Part shown: one piece after another, positions 1 to 8,049 of the stretch
Layout: each line of letters opens with the position of its first letter
How positions within the stretch are numbered: position 1 is the first letter of the stretch
Assembly: GCF_016862455.1 (NCBI RefSeq)
Contig: NZ_BOMZ01000083.1
Span: forward strand, 1 to 64,000
Reading direction: 5' to 3'
Length of the DNA stretch: 64,000 bases
DNA from: Actinoplanes utahensis
GTDB lineage: Bacteria; Actinomycetota; Actinomycetes; Mycobacteriales; Micromonosporaceae
Notes under the pieces: generated by a model
Told to the model about the DNA's origin: nothing
Databases searched by the model: none
What the model saw: the letters and a program-made list of their open reading frames with translations, nothing else
Program-made: the position numbers and the translations under genes

Positions 1-39
1 TCGGCACGCCTCGTCCCCGTGGCCGTTCGGGGGTGGCTG

Positions 40-1023
40 TCAGGTCGGGGCGACGCCGGTGGAGGCGCGGACGACCAGGGTGGTCGGCAGGATGACTTCG
101 GCGCCGTGTTCGGCGGTGACGGTGCCGGCGCGGCCGAGCAGCAGGTCGAGGCCGATCGCGCCGGCCCGGTCTTTCGGGACGGCGACGCTGGTCAGCGGGG
201 GGTGGCTCATGCCGGCGAGGCTGACGTCGTCGTACCCCACCACGCTCATCCGGTCGGGGACGACCGCGCCGCGCGCGGCGAGCCGGTGCAGCAGCCCCGT
301 TGCGACGAGGTCGTTGTAGGCGAGCACCGCGGTCGCCGGGCTCGCCAGGACGAGGTCTCCGGCGAGCACTCCGCCGTCGAAGGTGGGCGCGACCGATCCG
401 ACCGGCAGGATCTCGAGGCCGGGTTCGCGGGTGAACTCGTCGAGGCCGCTGATCCTCTGCCGGGACGCCCAGGAGCCGTCGGGGCCGGAGACGAACGCGA
501 TGCGCCGGTGCCCGAGGGCGAGCAGGTGCCGGACGGCCTGCCGGATGCCGTCGACGATGTCGGCGACGACCGATGTCATGCCGGGTACCCGCCGGTGCAG
601 CAGGACGGTGGTGCGCGGGTCGGCGGCCTCGAGGATCTGGGTGTCGGTGGACCGGGGCGAGCAGAGCAGGATGCCGTCGGTGTTGTGCCGCAGTGTCGCG
701 ACGGCCTCCAGTTCGGCGACGGGGTCCTCGTCGGTGTCGCTGATGAACACGCCGCAGTCGACCGCGCGGGCCCGGGCGGTGACGCCTTTCGCCACGTCGG
801 CGAAGAACGGGTTGCGCAGGTCGGGGACGATCAGGCCGAGGTTTCCGGTACGCCCGGTGATGAGTCCCCGGGCGGCCCGGTTGGGCTGGTAACCGAGCCG
901 GTGGGCGACGGCGACGACGGCTTCCCGGGTGGCGGGGCTGACCGCGCCGCCGGTGAGCGCCCGGGACACCGTCGACACCGAGACTCCGGCCGCACGCGCG
1001 ACGTCCTGCACGGTCGTGCGCAC
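40..1023 (-). CDS. LacI-family transcriptional regulator
   Basis: A 327-residue DNA-binding repressor. The N-terminus carries the LacI helix-turn-helix (VQDVARAAGVSVSTVSRAL) followed by the hinge-region residues RAARGL, then a periplasmic-binding-protein-like ligand domain with the typical NLGLIVPDLRNPFFADV strand and GYDD near the C-terminus. I start it at the GTG at 1023 because the HTH must lie at the very N-terminus; the reading frame stays open a further 1.1 kb upstream only as an antisense shadow of the next gene. It is divergent from the SUFU gene (93 bp apart). The ligand is probably a sugar or nucleoside, but no catabolic genes are adjacent inside the window; they may lie beyond its left edge. 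Confidence 0.93.
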   Translation of the reverse strand: MRTTVQDVARAAGVSVSTVSRALTGGAVSPATREAVVAVAHRLGYQPNRAARGLITGRTGNLGLIVPDLRNPFFADVAKGVTARARAVDCGVFISDTDEDPVAELEAVATLRHNTDGILLCSPRSTDTQILEAADPRTTVLLHRRVPGMTSVVADIVDGIRQAVRHLLALGHRRIAFVSGPDGSWASRQRISGLDEFTREPGLEILPVGSVAPTFDGGVLAGDLVLASPATAVLAYNDLVATGLLHRLAARGAVVPDRMSVVGYDDVSLAGMSHPPLTSVAVPKDRAGAIGLDLLLGRAGTVTAEHGAEVILPTTLVVRASTGVAPT

Positions 1024-1116
1024 CAAGCCACTCCTCGAAGATGTCCGCCGTTCTGCTGCCGCGCCAGCATAACGAGCGGTCGCGCGGCTTCCCGCCGAGT
1101 GTGATCTCATTCCGCG

Positions 1117-2115
1117 ATGACGTCTGACACCCCGGGCTGGGACGCCATCACGGCCCGCCTCGACGAGTTCTACCCCGATGTCGAGCCGCAGCACTTCGGC
1201 ACGATCATCAAGTACGCGCTGGGCGGCCCCGACCCGATCGACGGGATGAGTTTCTACCCGCGGGAGGAGCCGGTGCCGCACTGGCACATCGTCACCTACG
1301 GGATGAGTGACCTGTACGAGCGTGACGAGGACGCGGAGGAGACCGAGGAGTCGGGCTGGGGATTCGAGTTCACCATGCGGGTGGCCCGCGCCGCCGGGGA
1401 GACGGAGGTGCCGTACTGGGCGGCGAACCTGCTGCAGAACCTCGCCCGGTACGTCTTCGGCAGCGGCAACTGGTTCGAGCCGTTCCATCACCTGAACGCC
1501 AACGGGCCGCTGCGGCAGGATCACGACACCCTGATGACGGCGATCACCTTCGCCGAGGACCCGGAGCTCGGCACCATCGCCACCCCGCACGGGCGGCTGC
1601 AGTTCCTGCAGGTGGTGGGGCTGACCACGGACGAGTACGACGCGGTCCGCCAATGGCACGCCGAGGGTCTGCTCGCTCTGCTGGCGGAGCGCAATCCGCT
1701 GCTGGTCACCGACTTGGACCGGCCGTCGGCGCTTGACGACCCGGTGATCCGGGCCGCGGCCGAGGCCGGCCGGGAGCGGGACGGCTCGTCCACCGGCATG
1801 CTGATGATCGCCGGTTTCCGGTGGTCCGCCGACGAGGACGGCACGATCCGGCTGAGCTTCAAGGAGATCAACGCGCCGCAGGTGCCGGCGGGGGTGAAGG
1901 ATCGTCTTCCGTACGGCCGGGAGCTGTGGCTGGACGGCGACGACCGCACCCGGGTGAAGCTGATCCCGGCGGCGGCGTACGCCGTCCGGCAGCCCGGTGA
2001 CGGCGTCCTGGAGCTGGATCTGCCCGAGGCCGCTTTCACCGCTCTCCCGGACCTGACCGTCCCGGGCGTCCACCCCGTCCCGGGCACCGACCGGCTGGTC
2101 ATCGAGGTCCGCTGA
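1117..2115 (+). CDS. Suppressor-of-fused (SUFU) domain protein
   Basis: A 332-residue soluble protein. The N-terminal ~190 residues match the SUFU domain: PHWHIVTYGMSDLYERD is the family's characteristic HxxTYG(L/M)S stretch, followed by the ESGWGFEFTMRV strand and the NGPLRQD loop. The C-terminal ~140 residues are a bacterial extension of unknown fold. In bacteria SUFU proteins are often immunity or polymorphic-toxin-associated proteins, but no toxin is visible next door, so the role here is unknown. It starts at ATG 1117 and ends just before a strong hairpin shared with the convergent hydrolase gene. Confidence 0.85.
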   Translation: MTSDTPGWDAITARLDEFYPDVEPQHFGTIIKYALGGPDPIDGMSFYPREEPVPHWHIVTYGMSDLYERDEDAEETEESGWGFEFTMRVARAAGETEVPYWAANLLQNLARYVFGSGNWFEPFHHLNANGPLRQDHDTLMTAITFAEDPELGTIATPHGRLQFLQVVGLTTDEYDAVRQWHAEGLLALLAERNPLLVTDLDRPSALDDPVIRAAAEAGRERDGSSTGMLMIAGFRWSADEDGTIRLSFKEINAPQVPAGVKDRLPYGRELWLDGDDRTRVKLIPAAAYAVRQPGDGVLELDLPEAAFTALPDLTVPGVHPVPGTDRLVIEVR

Positions 2116-2130
2116 CGGTCCCGGCCGGCG

Positions 2131-2181
2131 ATCCGTGTGTCGAGTTCGGGCGTGTAGGACGGCCGGACTCGGCACACGGAT
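2131..2181. terminator. Bidirectional terminator hairpin
   Basis: Arms 2131-2149 and 2163-2181 pair over 19 positions with two G-U wobbles and a 13-nt loop. It sits in the 76-bp gap between two convergent genes, as expected of a shared terminator. There is no U-tract, which is usual in high-GC actinobacteria. Confidence 0.75.
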
Positions 2182-2191
2182 GGGGACCGGG

Positions 2192-3289
2192 TCAGCAGAA
2201 GGCGTTGTCGATCAGGGATTCGAAGGCGGCTCCCGGGTCACCGACGTACGGGGTGACCGAGATGCTGAGCTGCCGTTTCGCGTCGCGGGTGTGCAGCGTG
2301 TTGGTGGCGTAGCCGAAGATGCCGCCGCCGTGGCCGTACAGGGTGATGCCGCAGGACAGCGTGGTGGTCTCCAGCCCGAGGCCGTAGCCGCTTCCCGGCG
2401 CCACCGTCCGCATCGTGGTCATCGCGTCGAGCTGGGCGGGCGGCAGCAGGCGCCCGCCCAGCAGGGCCCGGAAGAACCTGTTGAGATCGGCCGTGCTGGA
2501 GATCATGTCGCCGGCCGCGTCGGCGATGCTCGGGTTGTACGAGGTGACGTCGACCGGCTTCTCGGCGCCCGCCGGGCCGACCGGCAGGTAGCCGTGTGCG
2601 TGCGGGCCGCTGATCCGCACCCGTTCCCCCGGTGACTCGGTCTGCCGCAGGCCCAGCGGCCCGATGATCCGCCGCTGGATCTCGGTCGAGTAGTGCCTGC
2701 CGGTCGCCGCCTTCACCACCATGCCGAGCAGCACGTAGTTGGTGTTCGAGTACGACCAGTCGGTGCCGGGCGCGAACAGCGGCGGTTTCGCGGTGGCGAG
2801 CGCGACCAGTTCAGCCGGGTCCCACGAGCGGTACCGCTGCGGCAGCCAGCCGGCCGGGGACAGGTCCAGCGCGGCGGTGTAGTTGTACAGCCCGCTGGTG
2901 TGGTCGAGCAGCTGCCGCAGGGTGATCCCGTCCCCGTCCGGCACGATGCCGGGCAGCCACCGCTCGACCGTGTCGTCCAGGGTCAGCCGCCGTTCGGCCG
3001 CCAGCTGGAGCACCACGGTGGCCAGGAACGTCTTGCTGACGCTGCCGATCCGGAAGCGCCCGCCGACCGGCGCCGGCGTGGGGCGGCCCAGTTCGGCGAC
3101 CCCGGCCGCGGCCCGCCGGGTGCCGGACGGGCCGGTGATCTCGGCGATTGCGGAGGTCGCCCCGGCGGCGACCACGGCCCGGAGATCCTTGCGCAGTTCG
3201 TCGCGGGGTGGCGCGGCTCCGGCGGGGGCGGCCACGACCAGGGACAGCAGGGTGAGGGCGAGAACGGCGGAGATCGATCGGATACGCAC
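2192..3289 (-). CDS. Secreted class-C-like serine hydrolase
   Basis: A 365-residue exported protein of the beta-lactamase/D-alanyl-D-alanine carboxypeptidase (AmpC/DdcS-like) family. I start it at GTG 3289, which has an AGAAGGG ribosome site and gives a clean signal peptide (VRIRSISAVLALTLLSLVV...AGAA, cleavage near residue 26). The catalytic SxxK is SVSK (Ser83, Lys86), the second motif is YSN (YSNTNY) and the third is HGGG. The family hydrolyses amide or ester bonds at a periplasmic-type location; substrates range from peptidoglycan peptides to D-amino-acid esters, so true beta-lactamase activity cannot be read from sequence. It is monocistronic, 106 bp downstream of the GGDEF gene on the same strand. 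Confidence 0.88.
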   Translation of the reverse strand: MRIRSISAVLALTLLSLVVAAPAGAAPPRDELRKDLRAVVAAGATSAIAEITGPSGTRRAAAGVAELGRPTPAPVGGRFRIGSVSKTFLATVVLQLAAERRLTLDDTVERWLPGIVPDGDGITLRQLLDHTSGLYNYTAALDLSPAGWLPQRYRSWDPAELVALATAKPPLFAPGTDWSYSNTNYVLLGMVVKAATGRHYSTEIQRRIIGPLGLRQTESPGERVRISGPHAHGYLPVGPAGAEKPVDVTSYNPSIADAAGDMISSTADLNRFFRALLGGRLLPPAQLDAMTTMRTVAPGSGYGLGLETTTLSCGITLYGHGGGIFGYATNTLHTRDAKRQLSISVTPYVGDPGAAFESLIDNAFC

Positions 3290-3395
3290 GCGGGATCCCT
3301 TCTCGACGCCGCGCGACTGCGCGGCCTGCCCTCGATCGTCATCGACCGTTCCGGTGGCGGAACCATCCGTCAGGACGAGAAGACCCGGAGCCGCC

Positions 3396-5003
3396 TCAGG
3401 GTTCGCCGCGCGTCCCGTCTCGGGGGTGCGGCGCCGCGGGAATCGGGGTGACCGGCGGCCCACCTGCCCGCACCGGTTCAGGGCGGACCCGGACCGTGCC
3501 GGCCTTGCGCGCGTACATGTCGAGGTCGGCCTCGTGCACCAGCGCGTCGCCGCTGCGCCCGGCCCGGCCGGTGGCGACGCCGACGCTTGCGCCGACCCGT
3601 ACCTCCTGACCGAGAACGGTCATCGGCACCGCGATCGCCGCCGCGATGCCCGCCGCCCTCTCCCGGGCCTCGGCCCCGGTCAGCGGCCCGGCGGTGAGCA
3701 GCGCGAACTCGTCCCCGCCGAGGCGGGCGACCAGATCGCCCGGGCCGGCGTGCGCGCGCAGCCGCACCGCGACGGCGGTCAGCACGGCGTCCCCGGCGGC
3801 GTGGCCGTAGGTGTCGTTGACCGGCTTGAACCCGTCCAGGTCGAGCAGCAGCACCGCCCGGTCGCCACCGGCGGAGGCCAGGCGCCGCTGAAAGAGCGCC
3901 CGGTTGGCCAGGCCGGTCAGCGCGTCGTGGAACGCCCGATGCTCCAGTTCCGCGGCGAGCCGGTCCCGTTCGGCGAGCAGGCTGTGCAGCTCGGCGACCT
4001 TCGCGTCGAGCATCGTCACCAGGCGGGCGTTGTCGGCGAACGCGGCGAGTTGCCGCACCACCACCAGCGCCGAGCCACCGGCCGCGCCGCCGACCGCGAT
4101 CCACGTGGCCGGCTGCCAGCCGTCCACCACGAGAACTCCGATGAGCAGCGCGAACGTCCCGGCGACAGCCGCGTACGGCAGCAGGCTGTACGGGCGGCGG
4201 CGGGTCCGTGGCGCGCTCGACGTGCCGGCCCGCATCTGCAGGAACTGGACCCGGGTGGCCGCGGTCAGCGCCGCCACGGCGACCACGGTGGCGCCCTGCT
4301 GCCAGGGGATGTGGCCGTGTTCGATCAGCAGCGGCCGGAACCCGGTGGCCGCGCCCTCCAGCGTCGCGGCCAGGGACAGCAGCGCGCCGGCCAGCGGAGC
4401 GAACGGCTTCACCGGCATCAGCAGCAGCTTGACCAGGGCGAACACCGCCACCATGTAGATGGCCGGGCCGAACAGCAGCGAGATCCACCGGCCCGCCCCC
4501 GCCACCCCGGCCGCGCCCGCGGTCACGGTGAAATAGCCGCCCAGGGTGGCCGCGAACACCAGCACGGTCGCCGCATCCAGCAGGAACCGGACCCGTTCGC
4601 GCCGGGTGCCGTAGTCCAGCGGCATCACCAGCAGCGACCAGACCAGGCAGACGGTGCCGGCGAAGATGCCGGCGCTGTACGCCGGGCCGCCGATCGACGC
4701 CGCCATGCTGTCCGGCTCGCGCAGGAACACCCCGAACTGCCAGGCGTCGCTGACCATGAAGACGGTCGCGGCGAGGCAGACCGAACCCCACATCCGCCGT
4801 TCGGCGCCGGTGGTGTGCGGGGCCCGCCCGATCCGGAACCCGTCGGCCGCCGTCACCGCGCACAGCCCCACCAGCGCCGGCCAGATCACCGCCCCCATCA
4901 CCCGGCCGCCGGTGTCGGCCAGTGCGGTCGACGACGACAGCAGCGCCACCAGGGCCACGGCGATCAGCACGGGGTCACGGCGCAACGACGGGACGACGGT
5001 CAC
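3396..5003 (-). CDS. Membrane-bound GGDEF-domain diguanylate cyclase
   Basis: A 535-residue protein starting with GTG at 5003. Residues 1-310 hold about eight to nine hydrophobic helices with no recognisable soluble sensor domain; a short coiled linker (MLDAKVAELHSLLAERDRLAAELEHRAF) follows, then a complete GGDEF domain (LTGLANRALFQRRL, LDLDGFKPVND, RLGGDEF at about residues 426-432). Such domains make cyclic di-GMP from two GTP. The inhibitory I-site, normally RxxD five residues before GGDEF, reads GPGD, so product inhibition is probably absent. There is no EAL domain. It is divergent from the flavoprotein pair at 5078, 74 bp away. Confidence 0.9.
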   Translation of the reverse strand: MTVVPSLRRDPVLIAVALVALLSSSTALADTGGRVMGAVIWPALVGLCAVTAADGFRIGRAPHTTGAERRMWGSVCLAATVFMVSDAWQFGVFLREPDSMAASIGGPAYSAGIFAGTVCLVWSLLVMPLDYGTRRERVRFLLDAATVLVFAATLGGYFTVTAGAAGVAGAGRWISLLFGPAIYMVAVFALVKLLLMPVKPFAPLAGALLSLAATLEGAATGFRPLLIEHGHIPWQQGATVVAVAALTAATRVQFLQMRAGTSSAPRTRRRPYSLLPYAAVAGTFALLIGVLVVDGWQPATWIAVGGAAGGSALVVVRQLAAFADNARLVTMLDAKVAELHSLLAERDRLAAELEHRAFHDALTGLANRALFQRRLASAGGDRAVLLLDLDGFKPVNDTYGHAAGDAVLTAVAVRLRAHAGPGDLVARLGGDEFALLTAGPLTGAEARERAAGIAAAIAVPMTVLGQEVRVGASVGVATGRAGRSGDALVHEADLDMYARKAGTVRVRPEPVRAGGPPVTPIPAAPHPRDGTRGEP

Positions 5004-5077
5004 GGTGAGGTAATCGGCCTCACAGGCCGTGACGTGAGTCTTGAGGTATCAACGAGGGACACACGATTCTCGAGGGG

Positions 5078-7153
5078 ATGGCCGGGATGGGACATCGGCT
5101 GCGGTTCGGTGCGCTGGTCACCTCGGTGGCGCAGGCACGCCGGGCCGAGGAGCTCGGCTATGACCTGGCGCTGGTGCGGGATCAGCCGGACGGCGACGCC
5201 TGGACGCTGCTGAGCTGGATCGCCGGGCACACCGAGCGGATCGGGCTGGCCACGGCCGTCGACGCGGCGGGGTGGGAGCCGGCCGTGCTCGGGCGGGCCG
5301 CGGCCAGCCTCGACCTGCTCTCCGGCGGGCGCCTGGCGGTGGCGCTGACCGGCGATCATGTGGCCGAGGTGACCGACATCGTGCGGGGCGTCCTCGATGC
5401 CGGCGAGCCGGGGCCGCTGCGCTACCTCGGCGAGCGTCACCGGGTGCCGCGGGCACAGCGCGGGCCGCTGCCGGCCCACCGCGTCCCGGTGTGGCTGACC
5501 GGGAACGATCCGGAGGACCTGCGCCGGGCGGGCCGGGTCGCCGACGGCTGGATGGCGGACCTGTCGCGGCTGGGGGCGGGTGAGCTCGCCACGGCGTACA
5601 AGATCCTGGAAGACGCCGCGGTGGAAGCCGGCCGTGACGGGGCGGAGATCCACAGGATCCTGATCGTCGGGCCGGGCCTCGGCCCGGACGAGCTCCTCGC
5701 GCTCGGCGCGGACACCTTCCTGGTCGAGGCGGACGACCCGGCGCCGCTGACGTCGTGGGAGCGGTTGCGGGAGGGTTCCGGTCCGCCCGTCTGCCGACCT
5801 TCCTCGGTACGGGCCAAGCGCCGTCCCGGCATCGACTACGAGGCGATCCCGGCGAGCCTGGCCGAGACCGCGGTCGAGCCCGGCGACCTGGACTACGCGC
5901 GGGTCCGTTCGACCTACCTGCGCGGTGGCTCCCCCGGCGTCGTGCTGCGGCCCCGGACGACGGCGGAGGTGGTGGACGCGCTCGCGTTCGCCCGCGCGCA
6001 TCCGGGTGTGCCGTTCGCGCTGCGCAGCGCCGGGCACGGCATCAGCGGCCGGTCCACCAACGACGGCGGGATCGTGCTCAGCCTCGCCGCGATGAACGAC
6101 ATCGAGATCCTCGACCCGTCCCGCCGCCTGGTCCGGGTCGGGCCGGGCGCCCGCTGGATGGACGTGGCGAGAGCGCTCGCGCCGCACGGGTGGGCGCTGA
6201 GCTCCGGCGACTACGGCGGCGTCGGCGTCGGCGGGCTGGCCACCGCCGGCGGCATCGGCTGGCTGGCCCGCGAGCACGGCCTCACCATCGACCACCTGCA
6301 CGCCGTCGAGATGGTCCTCGCCGACGGGACGGTGGTGCGCGCGTCGTCTTCTCCGGACGAGAACCCGGACCTGTTCTGGGCGGTCCGCGGGGCGGGCGCC
6401 AACTTCGGGGTGGTGACGTCGTTCGAGTTCGAGGTGTACGAGGTCGGTGACGTCGGGTTCGCGCAGCTCGTGGTGGCCGCCGACGATCCGGCCGAGGTGC
6501 TGGTGAAGTGGGGGCGGGCGATCGAGGAGGCGCCCCGCGACGTCAGCGGGCAGCTGATCATGGGGGCGCCCCGGGCCGGGCAGCCGATGGTCGCGCAACT
6601 GCTGGCGGTCGTCGACCACGACGACCCCGAGACGATCATCGAGCGGTTGCAGCCGATCGCGGCGGTGGCGCCGCTGTACCAGCAGCAGGTGCTGCTCACC
6701 CCGTACCTCTCGGTGATCTCCAACGCCGCCGACGGCGGCTATCACCAGGGCGCGGGCGAGCCGGTGTCCCGGTCCGGGTTGATCAGGCACCTCACGCCCG
6801 AGTTCGCCCTGGCCGCCACCGAACTGCTGAACAGCGGCGCGGTCCACTGGTTCCAGATCCGCACCGTCGGCGGGGCGGTCGCCGACGTGCCCGCGGACGC
6901 CACCGCCTACGCGCATCGCGACGCCAACTTCTCCGTCGCCGTCATGGGCTCGTCGGCACGGCGCGTCGACGCCGCGTGGGATCGGCTGCGGCCGTACTTC
7001 GACGGTCTCTACCTGAGCTTCGAGACCGGCCCGGACCGGGTCGGCGAGGCGTTCCCGCCGGCCACCCTGGAGCGGCTGCGCGCGCTCAAGGGGCGCTACG
7101 ACCCGGACAACCTGTTCCGCGACAACTTCAACATCAAGGCGGCGACCCGATGA
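5078..7153 (+). CDS. Fused luciferase-like / FAD-linked (BBE-type) oxidoreductase
   Basis: A 691-residue fusion. Residues 1-235 resemble a shortened bacterial-luciferase-like (LLM) TIM barrel (RAEELGYDLALVRD, LLSGGRLAVALTG, PVWLTGNDPEDLRRAGRVADGW). Residues ~255-450 are a PCMH-type FAD-binding domain: RPRTTAEVVDAL, and LRSAGHGISGRST where His320 is the expected 8-alpha-FAD attachment site. The C-terminus ends in the berberine-bridge motif YDPDNLFRDNFNI. The second covalent cysteine of bicovalent BBE enzymes is absent (SSGDYGGVGVGG), suggesting monocovalent FAD. The start may be ATG 5078 or 5087. It overlaps the next gene by 4 bp (ATGA), so the two oxidoreductases are probably co-translated. 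Substrate unknown. Confidence 0.88.
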   Translation: MAGMGHRLRFGALVTSVAQARRAEELGYDLALVRDQPDGDAWTLLSWIAGHTERIGLATAVDAAGWEPAVLGRAAASLDLLSGGRLAVALTGDHVAEVTDIVRGVLDAGEPGPLRYLGERHRVPRAQRGPLPAHRVPVWLTGNDPEDLRRAGRVADGWMADLSRLGAGELATAYKILEDAAVEAGRDGAEIHRILIVGPGLGPDELLALGADTFLVEADDPAPLTSWERLREGSGPPVCRPSSVRAKRRPGIDYEAIPASLAETAVEPGDLDYARVRSTYLRGGSPGVVLRPRTTAEVVDALAFARAHPGVPFALRSAGHGISGRSTNDGGIVLSLAAMNDIEILDPSRRLVRVGPGARWMDVARALAPHGWALSSGDYGGVGVGGLATAGGIGWLAREHGLTIDHLHAVEMVLADGTVVRASSSPDENPDLFWAVRGAGANFGVVTSFEFEVYEVGDVGFAQLVVAADDPAEVLVKWGRAIEEAPRDVSGQLIMGAPRAGQPMVAQLLAVVDHDDPETIIERLQPIAAVAPLYQQQVLLTPYLSVISNAADGGYHQGAGEPVSRSGLIRHLTPEFALAATELLNSGAVHWFQIRTVGGAVADVPADATAYAHRDANFSVAVMGSSARRVDAAWDRLRPYFDGLYLSFETGPDRVGEAFPPATLERLRALKGRYDPDNLFRDNFNIKAATR

Positions 7154-8049
7154 CCGATTACGGACAGGATCTTCTCTTCGGTGCGTTCGTCACGCCCACC
7201 GCCGCGCCCGTGCACCAGGCGGTCGAGCTGGCCGTCGCCGCCGAGGAGGCCGGCCTCGACCTGGTCACCTTCCAGGACCATCCGTACCTGCCACGGTTCC
7301 ACGACACGTGGACCCTGATGTCGTACGCGGCCGCGCGCACCTCACGGATCCGGCTGAGCGGGAACGTGCTCAGCCTGCCGCTGCGGCAACCCGCCGTGCT
7401 GGCCCGCAGCCACGCCGCGCTGGACCGGCTCACCGGCGGGCGGATCGAGATGGGGCTCGGGGCGGGCGCGTTCTGGGACGGGATCGAGGCGATGGGGGCG
7501 CGGCGGCTGAGCGCCGGCCAGTCGGTCGACGCGCTCGGCGAGGCGATCGCGGTGATCCGGGCCGTCTGGGACGCCACGGCGACCGGACCGGTCGCGGTCC
7601 GCGGAACGTATTACCAGGTGGACGGGTTGAAACGCGGCCCGGCGCCGGCGCATGACATGAGCATCTGGGTCGGCGCGTACAAGCCACGGATGCTGCGCCT
7701 CATCGGCCGGGCCGCCGACGGGGTGCTGCCCTCCCTGTCGTACCTGGAGGACGGCCCCTCCGCCTACGCCGGGATCAACGAGCACATCGACGCCGCCGCC
7801 CGGGACGCCGGCCGCGATCCCGCCCGGATCCGCCGCCTGCTCAACATCAACGGGACCTTCAGCCAGTTCGGCCGCTCCTTCCTGAACGGCCCGGCCGAAC
7901 AGTGGGCCGAGGACCTGGCCGGCCTCACCCTGGAACACGGCGTCAGCACGTTCATCCTCGCCACCGACGACCCCACGGCCATCGCCGAGTTCGCCGGCGA
8001 CGTGGCCCCCGCCGTCCGGGCCCTCGTCGCCGCCGAACGCTCCGCCTAG
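7150..8049 (+). CDS. LLM-class flavin-dependent oxidoreductase
   Basis: A 299-residue TIM-barrel protein of the luciferase-like monooxygenase superfamily (FMN- or F420-dependent). Family features are EEAGLDLVTFQDHPYLP, LDRLTGGRIEMGLGAG, and VGAYKPRMLRLIGRAADG. It starts at ATG 7150 inside the stop of the upstream fusion gene, implying translational coupling and a shared pathway. The barrel here is full length, unlike the shortened one in the fusion. Actinobacterial members often use cofactor F420; the sequence alone does not decide it. Its stop overlaps the convergent kinase stop by 4 bp. Confidence 0.9.
   Translation: MTDYGQDLLFGAFVTPTAAPVHQAVELAVAAEEAGLDLVTFQDHPYLPRFHDTWTLMSYAAARTSRIRLSGNVLSLPLRQPAVLARSHAALDRLTGGRIEMGLGAGAFWDGIEAMGARRLSAGQSVDALGEAIAVIRAVWDATATGPVAVRGTYYQVDGLKRGPAPAHDMSIWVGAYKPRMLRLIGRAADGVLPSLSYLEDGPSAYAGINEHIDAAARDAGRDPARIRRLLNINGTFSQFGRSFLNGPAEQWAEDLAGLTLEHGVSTFILATDDPTAIAEFAGDVAPAVRALVAAERSA

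Noticed and set aside
1024..2175. Continuation of the LacI reading frame upstream of the HTH
   Set aside because: It runs antisense to the SUFU gene and the DNA-binding helix must be N-terminal; frames stay open by chance in DNA this GC-rich.
5078..7153. Two separate genes joined by a frameshift
   Set aside because: One continuous frame with uniform codon bias and a smooth linker across residues 235-255; no stop or frame change is visible.
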